From IMG/VR virus record IMGVR_UViG_3300022591_000542, positions 1-32,048 of that record: a DNA stretch of 32,048 nt. One strand, 5' to 3'. A program made the position numbers and the translations under genes. Numbering within the stretch: the stretch's first letter is position 1; each line of letters begins with the position of its first letter. The stretch comes from a virus. The notes under the pieces were generated by a model. It saw only the letters and a list, made by a program, of their open reading frames with translations. It was not told the origin of the DNA and made no database searches. This document shows, in pieces, positions 30,598 through 32,048 of the stretch.

Positions 30598-31625
30598 TGT
30601 CGGACTATTCAGTAGGACGTGTAAACAAAGATAAGGCCGCAAGTTTAATCGAAACTGGCGCAAAGACTGTATGGGTAAATTCAGATGCCCTTCCCGGAGT
30701 TAATCAATATAAAACTGCCGCTATCAAAGGCAGTATGATGAAAGGACCTCCTAACAAGGGCGATGTCGTTGTATCTAGTAATGTAACTGTATTTGTTGAA
30801 AATAAAGAAATTGCCATTGAAGGCGCAGTAACAGCACAAGGTAGACACGTAGGACCAGGAAGTCAGAATGTATTTGCTGGCAATGGTGGAAGTATATCTA
30901 GTGTATTTGTTTTTAGTCGTCCCGAAGTTATTGCTAATACTCCTACTCCACAACAGGCGGCACAATCTGCTAGCTGGAGTCAAATTGCTACTAACGGTAC
31001 CGTTGCTCTCCCTCCCACTGATGCTCCTGAAATTAATACAAGTCCACTAGGTGCTCAAGCAACTGAAATCAAAGCGTTCCTAGATAGAATTTTACCAGAA
31101 GCATCAAAATGGACTCGCGGAGCTCAACCGCAAGGACAAGGTGGCAATCAAAACATTATGGGAATCTTTAAAGACCTTAATGTACTACAATGGGCAAATA
31201 GTGATTCAGTTCCGTGGTGCGCCGCATTTGTAAACTTTGTTTTAAAAAATTGCGGATACAAGTACACTCAAGATTTATCAGTAGCACCTTTCTTAACTAA
31301 ACCTGAGAAATGGGGTGCTAATATATTCTACTCTGCTAAGACAGGTGGCTCTAGTTGGATGCAGGCTCAACCCGGTGATATCGCTGTTTGGGATTATGAT
31401 CGTGGTCATACTCCTAGCCATGTAAATTTTGTATATTCCTATTCAAACGGATTCTTAACATTTTGCGGTGGCAATCAAAGTGGTAAAGCACTAAACAATA
31501 ATAACCCTAGCGGCAGTTCAGTAACTGCTGGGTCAAAATGGAATCCTAACATAGACAAATCTAATGCGGGCGCCGGTACATATCATCTAATGGCATTACT
31601 AAGACCGCAACAAAGGGGAACATGA
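30597..31625 (+). CDS. PAAR-like spike tip fused to a CHAP-type peptidoglycan hydrolase
   Basis: The gene encodes 342 residues. Residues ~15-100 look like a PAAR-type spike-tip domain: MMKGPPNKGDVVVSSNVTVF, AIEGAVTAQGRHVGPGSQNV and VFAGNGG are the pattern of the beta-hairpin cone. After a Pro/Thr-rich linker, residues ~155-340 form a cysteine hydrolase of the CHAP/TIGR02594 kind: VPWCAAFVNFVL with Cys208, QPGDIAVWDY, PSHVNFVYSY with His275, and FCGGNQSG. In T4 the tip protein gp5.4 is separate and the lysozyme belongs to gp5; here a wall-cutting domain sits on the tip itself. It would open the peptidoglycan during injection. A lysis role is possible but less likely because of the PAAR domain. 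The stop overlaps the next start (ATGA). Confidence 0.85.
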   Translation: MSDYSVGRVNKDKAASLIETGAKTVWVNSDALPGVNQYKTAAIKGSMMKGPPNKGDVVVSSNVTVFVENKEIAIEGAVTAQGRHVGPGSQNVFAGNGGSISSVFVFSRPEVIANTPTPQQAAQSASWSQIATNGTVALPPTDAPEINTSPLGAQATEIKAFLDRILPEASKWTRGAQPQGQGGNQNIMGIFKDLNVLQWANSDSVPWCAAFVNFVLKNCGYKYTQDLSVAPFLTKPEKWGANIFYSAKTGGSSWMQAQPGDIAVWDYDRGHTPSHVNFVYSYSNGFLTFCGGNQSGKALNNNNPSGSSVTAGSKWNPNIDKSNAGAGTYHLMALLRPQQRGT

Positions 31626-31711
31626 TTATATTTTGGGCATTGACATTTGTTATAGCCTGCGCTATAATATATGCTATGATAGTTGGCAAGGACTACTTTG
31701 AGGATAAGTAA
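31622..31711 (+). CDS. 29-residue single-pass membrane peptide
   Basis: The ATGA overlap with the preceding hydrolase gene and an AAGGGG seven bases before the start support translation. The peptide, MIIFWALTFVIACAIIYAMI followed by VGKDYFEDK, is one membrane helix with a short charged tail. It might be a small holin-like or accessory lysis peptide; no family is recognised. The tmRNA promoter lies inside this reading frame. Confidence 0.6.
   Translation: MIIFWALTFVIACAIIYAMIVGKDYFEDK
31640..31668 (+). promoter_or_regulatory. Perfect consensus sigma70 promoter for the tmRNA gene
   Basis: TTGACA (31640-31645), a 17-base spacer, and TATAAT (31663-31668). Both hexamers match the consensus exactly. 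Transcription would start near 31675, about 40 bases before the first structured part of the tmRNA. It points to expression by unmodified host polymerase, so from early infection. Confidence 0.85.
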
Positions 31712-31716
31712 TTTTA

Positions 31717-32048
31717 TCCGTAAAGCGTACAGGCATAGCTAGTTCAGTTTAATATCAGACGGGGGTAGTTTTTTACGGGCCCGTCAAAAAGAATTGTTGT
31801 AACTCCTTTCTAGTAAAGGCATTGTGGACCCGGGTTCAATTCCCGGCATCTCCACCGAAGCATATTGAAGAACCAGCTCGGTCCCCTTGAAATAATAGGA
31901 ATGATGTCTGGGACATAGGACTTAGTATGCTTCGTTGGGGATGATCGGCTTCGACATGGTGAGATAGCGAAGAAGGCAACACGGTAATGTGAAAACCGTT
32001 AGGATTGGGGTAACCCGGTCGTAGAAGCAAATAACGTAAAAGCAAACG
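31717..32048 (+). ncRNA. ssrA: Circularly permuted (two-piece) tmRNA gene, 3' end cut by the window
   Basis: tmRNA rescues stalled ribosomes and tags the unfinished protein. The order here is permuted: acceptor piece first (31717-31856), an 80-base intervening segment (31857-31936), then the coding piece from 31937. Acceptor stem: GGGGATG (31937-31943) pairs with CATCTCC (31847-31853), all seven positions, including a G3:U70 pair, the alanine identity mark. The T arm is CCGGG-TTCAATT-CCCGG (31830-31846). GGGGATGATCGGCTTCGAC matches the tmRNA 5' consensus. P2 is formed by CATGGTG (31955-31961) with CATTGTG (31820-31826). CCGTAAA/TTTACGG (31718-31724 with 31772-31778) and GACGGG/CCCGTC (31758-31763 with 31780-31785) form an H-type pseudoknot. 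In the intervening segment CGAAGCATA (31856-31864) pairs with TATGCTTCG (31926-31934). The tag resume codon is GCA at 32042, then AAC, so the tag begins Ala-Asn; the rest is outside the window. The 3' terminal A of CCA is not encoded. Confidence 0.93.

Noticed and set aside
31830-31856. A phage attachment site copied from host ssrA
   Set aside because: The 5' domain, pseudoknot, P2 and tag start are present as well, so this is a gene and not just an att fragment; no integrase is visible.
31717-31860. A tRNA gene in front of the end of the window, suggested by the T arm and acceptor 3' half
   Set aside because: No D arm, anticodon arm or 5' acceptor strand lies upstream at tRNA distance; the matching 5' strand is 80 bases downstream, which is the permuted tmRNA order.
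1-32048. CRISPR arrays, insertion sequences and transposases
   Set aside because: No regularly spaced direct repeats, no terminal inverted repeats with a transposase frame were seen; the only repeats are in fibre genes.

Overview
This window is a piece of a tailed bacteriophage genome, most likely a T4-like myovirus of an aquatic Gram-negative bacterium. The evidence is a long run of tail fibre and baseplate-type genes, a class I ribonucleotide reductase/glutaredoxin/ThyX set as found in T4-like cyanophages and their relatives, T4-type late promoter motifs ([CT]TAAATA or ATAAATA) in front of several operons, and tightly packed genes with many TAATG or ATGA stop-start overlaps. A Sec signal peptide on one nuclease suits a Gram-negative host. 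The host cannot be named. A circularly permuted (two-piece) tmRNA gene at the right edge is a form known from alphaproteobacteria, cyanobacteria and some betaproteobacteria, which fits such a host.

Layout. 1-9.1 kb: adsorption genes, namely a truncated tail fibre, a LamG-type adhesin, a LamG plus fibrinogen-like adhesin, a pirin (cupin) enzyme, two small unknowns and an 1131-residue fibre that shares repeats with the first one. 9.1-10.7 kb: a small unknown, a secreted DRGH-type endonuclease and a HExxH metallopeptidase, ending in a structured non-coding stretch and a strong bidirectional terminator. 10.8-12.2 kb: a five-gene minus-strand island (two small helical proteins, a GNAT acetyltransferase, a 30-residue peptide and a 61-residue protein) with its own sigma70-like promoter. 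12.4-19.1 kb: mostly unknown late genes, including a 681-residue protein that joins a Pol-beta-fold nucleotidyltransferase to a ligase-type adenylation domain, a probable holin-like membrane protein and a His-rich 496-residue protein. 19.2-22.1 kb: a RecB-like exonuclease and three consecutive FkbM-type methyltransferases. 22.1-24.2 kb: a pectate-lyase-like tailspike and a conserved unknown. 24.2-29.3 kb: nrdA, nrdB, glutaredoxin and thyX, which together make deoxynucleotides and dTMP, mixed with small unknowns. 29.4-31.7 kb: two paralogous helical proteins, a PAAR-tip/CHAP-hydrolase fusion and a 29-residue membrane peptide. 31.7 kb to the end: the permuted tmRNA gene behind a perfect TTGACA-N17-TATAAT promoter, cut by the window edge at the second codon of its tag.

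Three things stand out. The tmRNA has verifiable pairing: acceptor stem with a G3:U70 pair, T arm, P2, a pseudoknot, and a 9-bp helix in the intervening segment. The nucleotidyltransferase-ligase fusion has all its catalytic motifs. At least seven otherwise unrelated proteins begin with a short Met-Lys/Arg peptide ending in (L/I)-x-E, resembling the T4 capsid-targeting peptide and the T4 prohead-protease cleavage rule. All functions are read from sequence by eye; no database search was possible.
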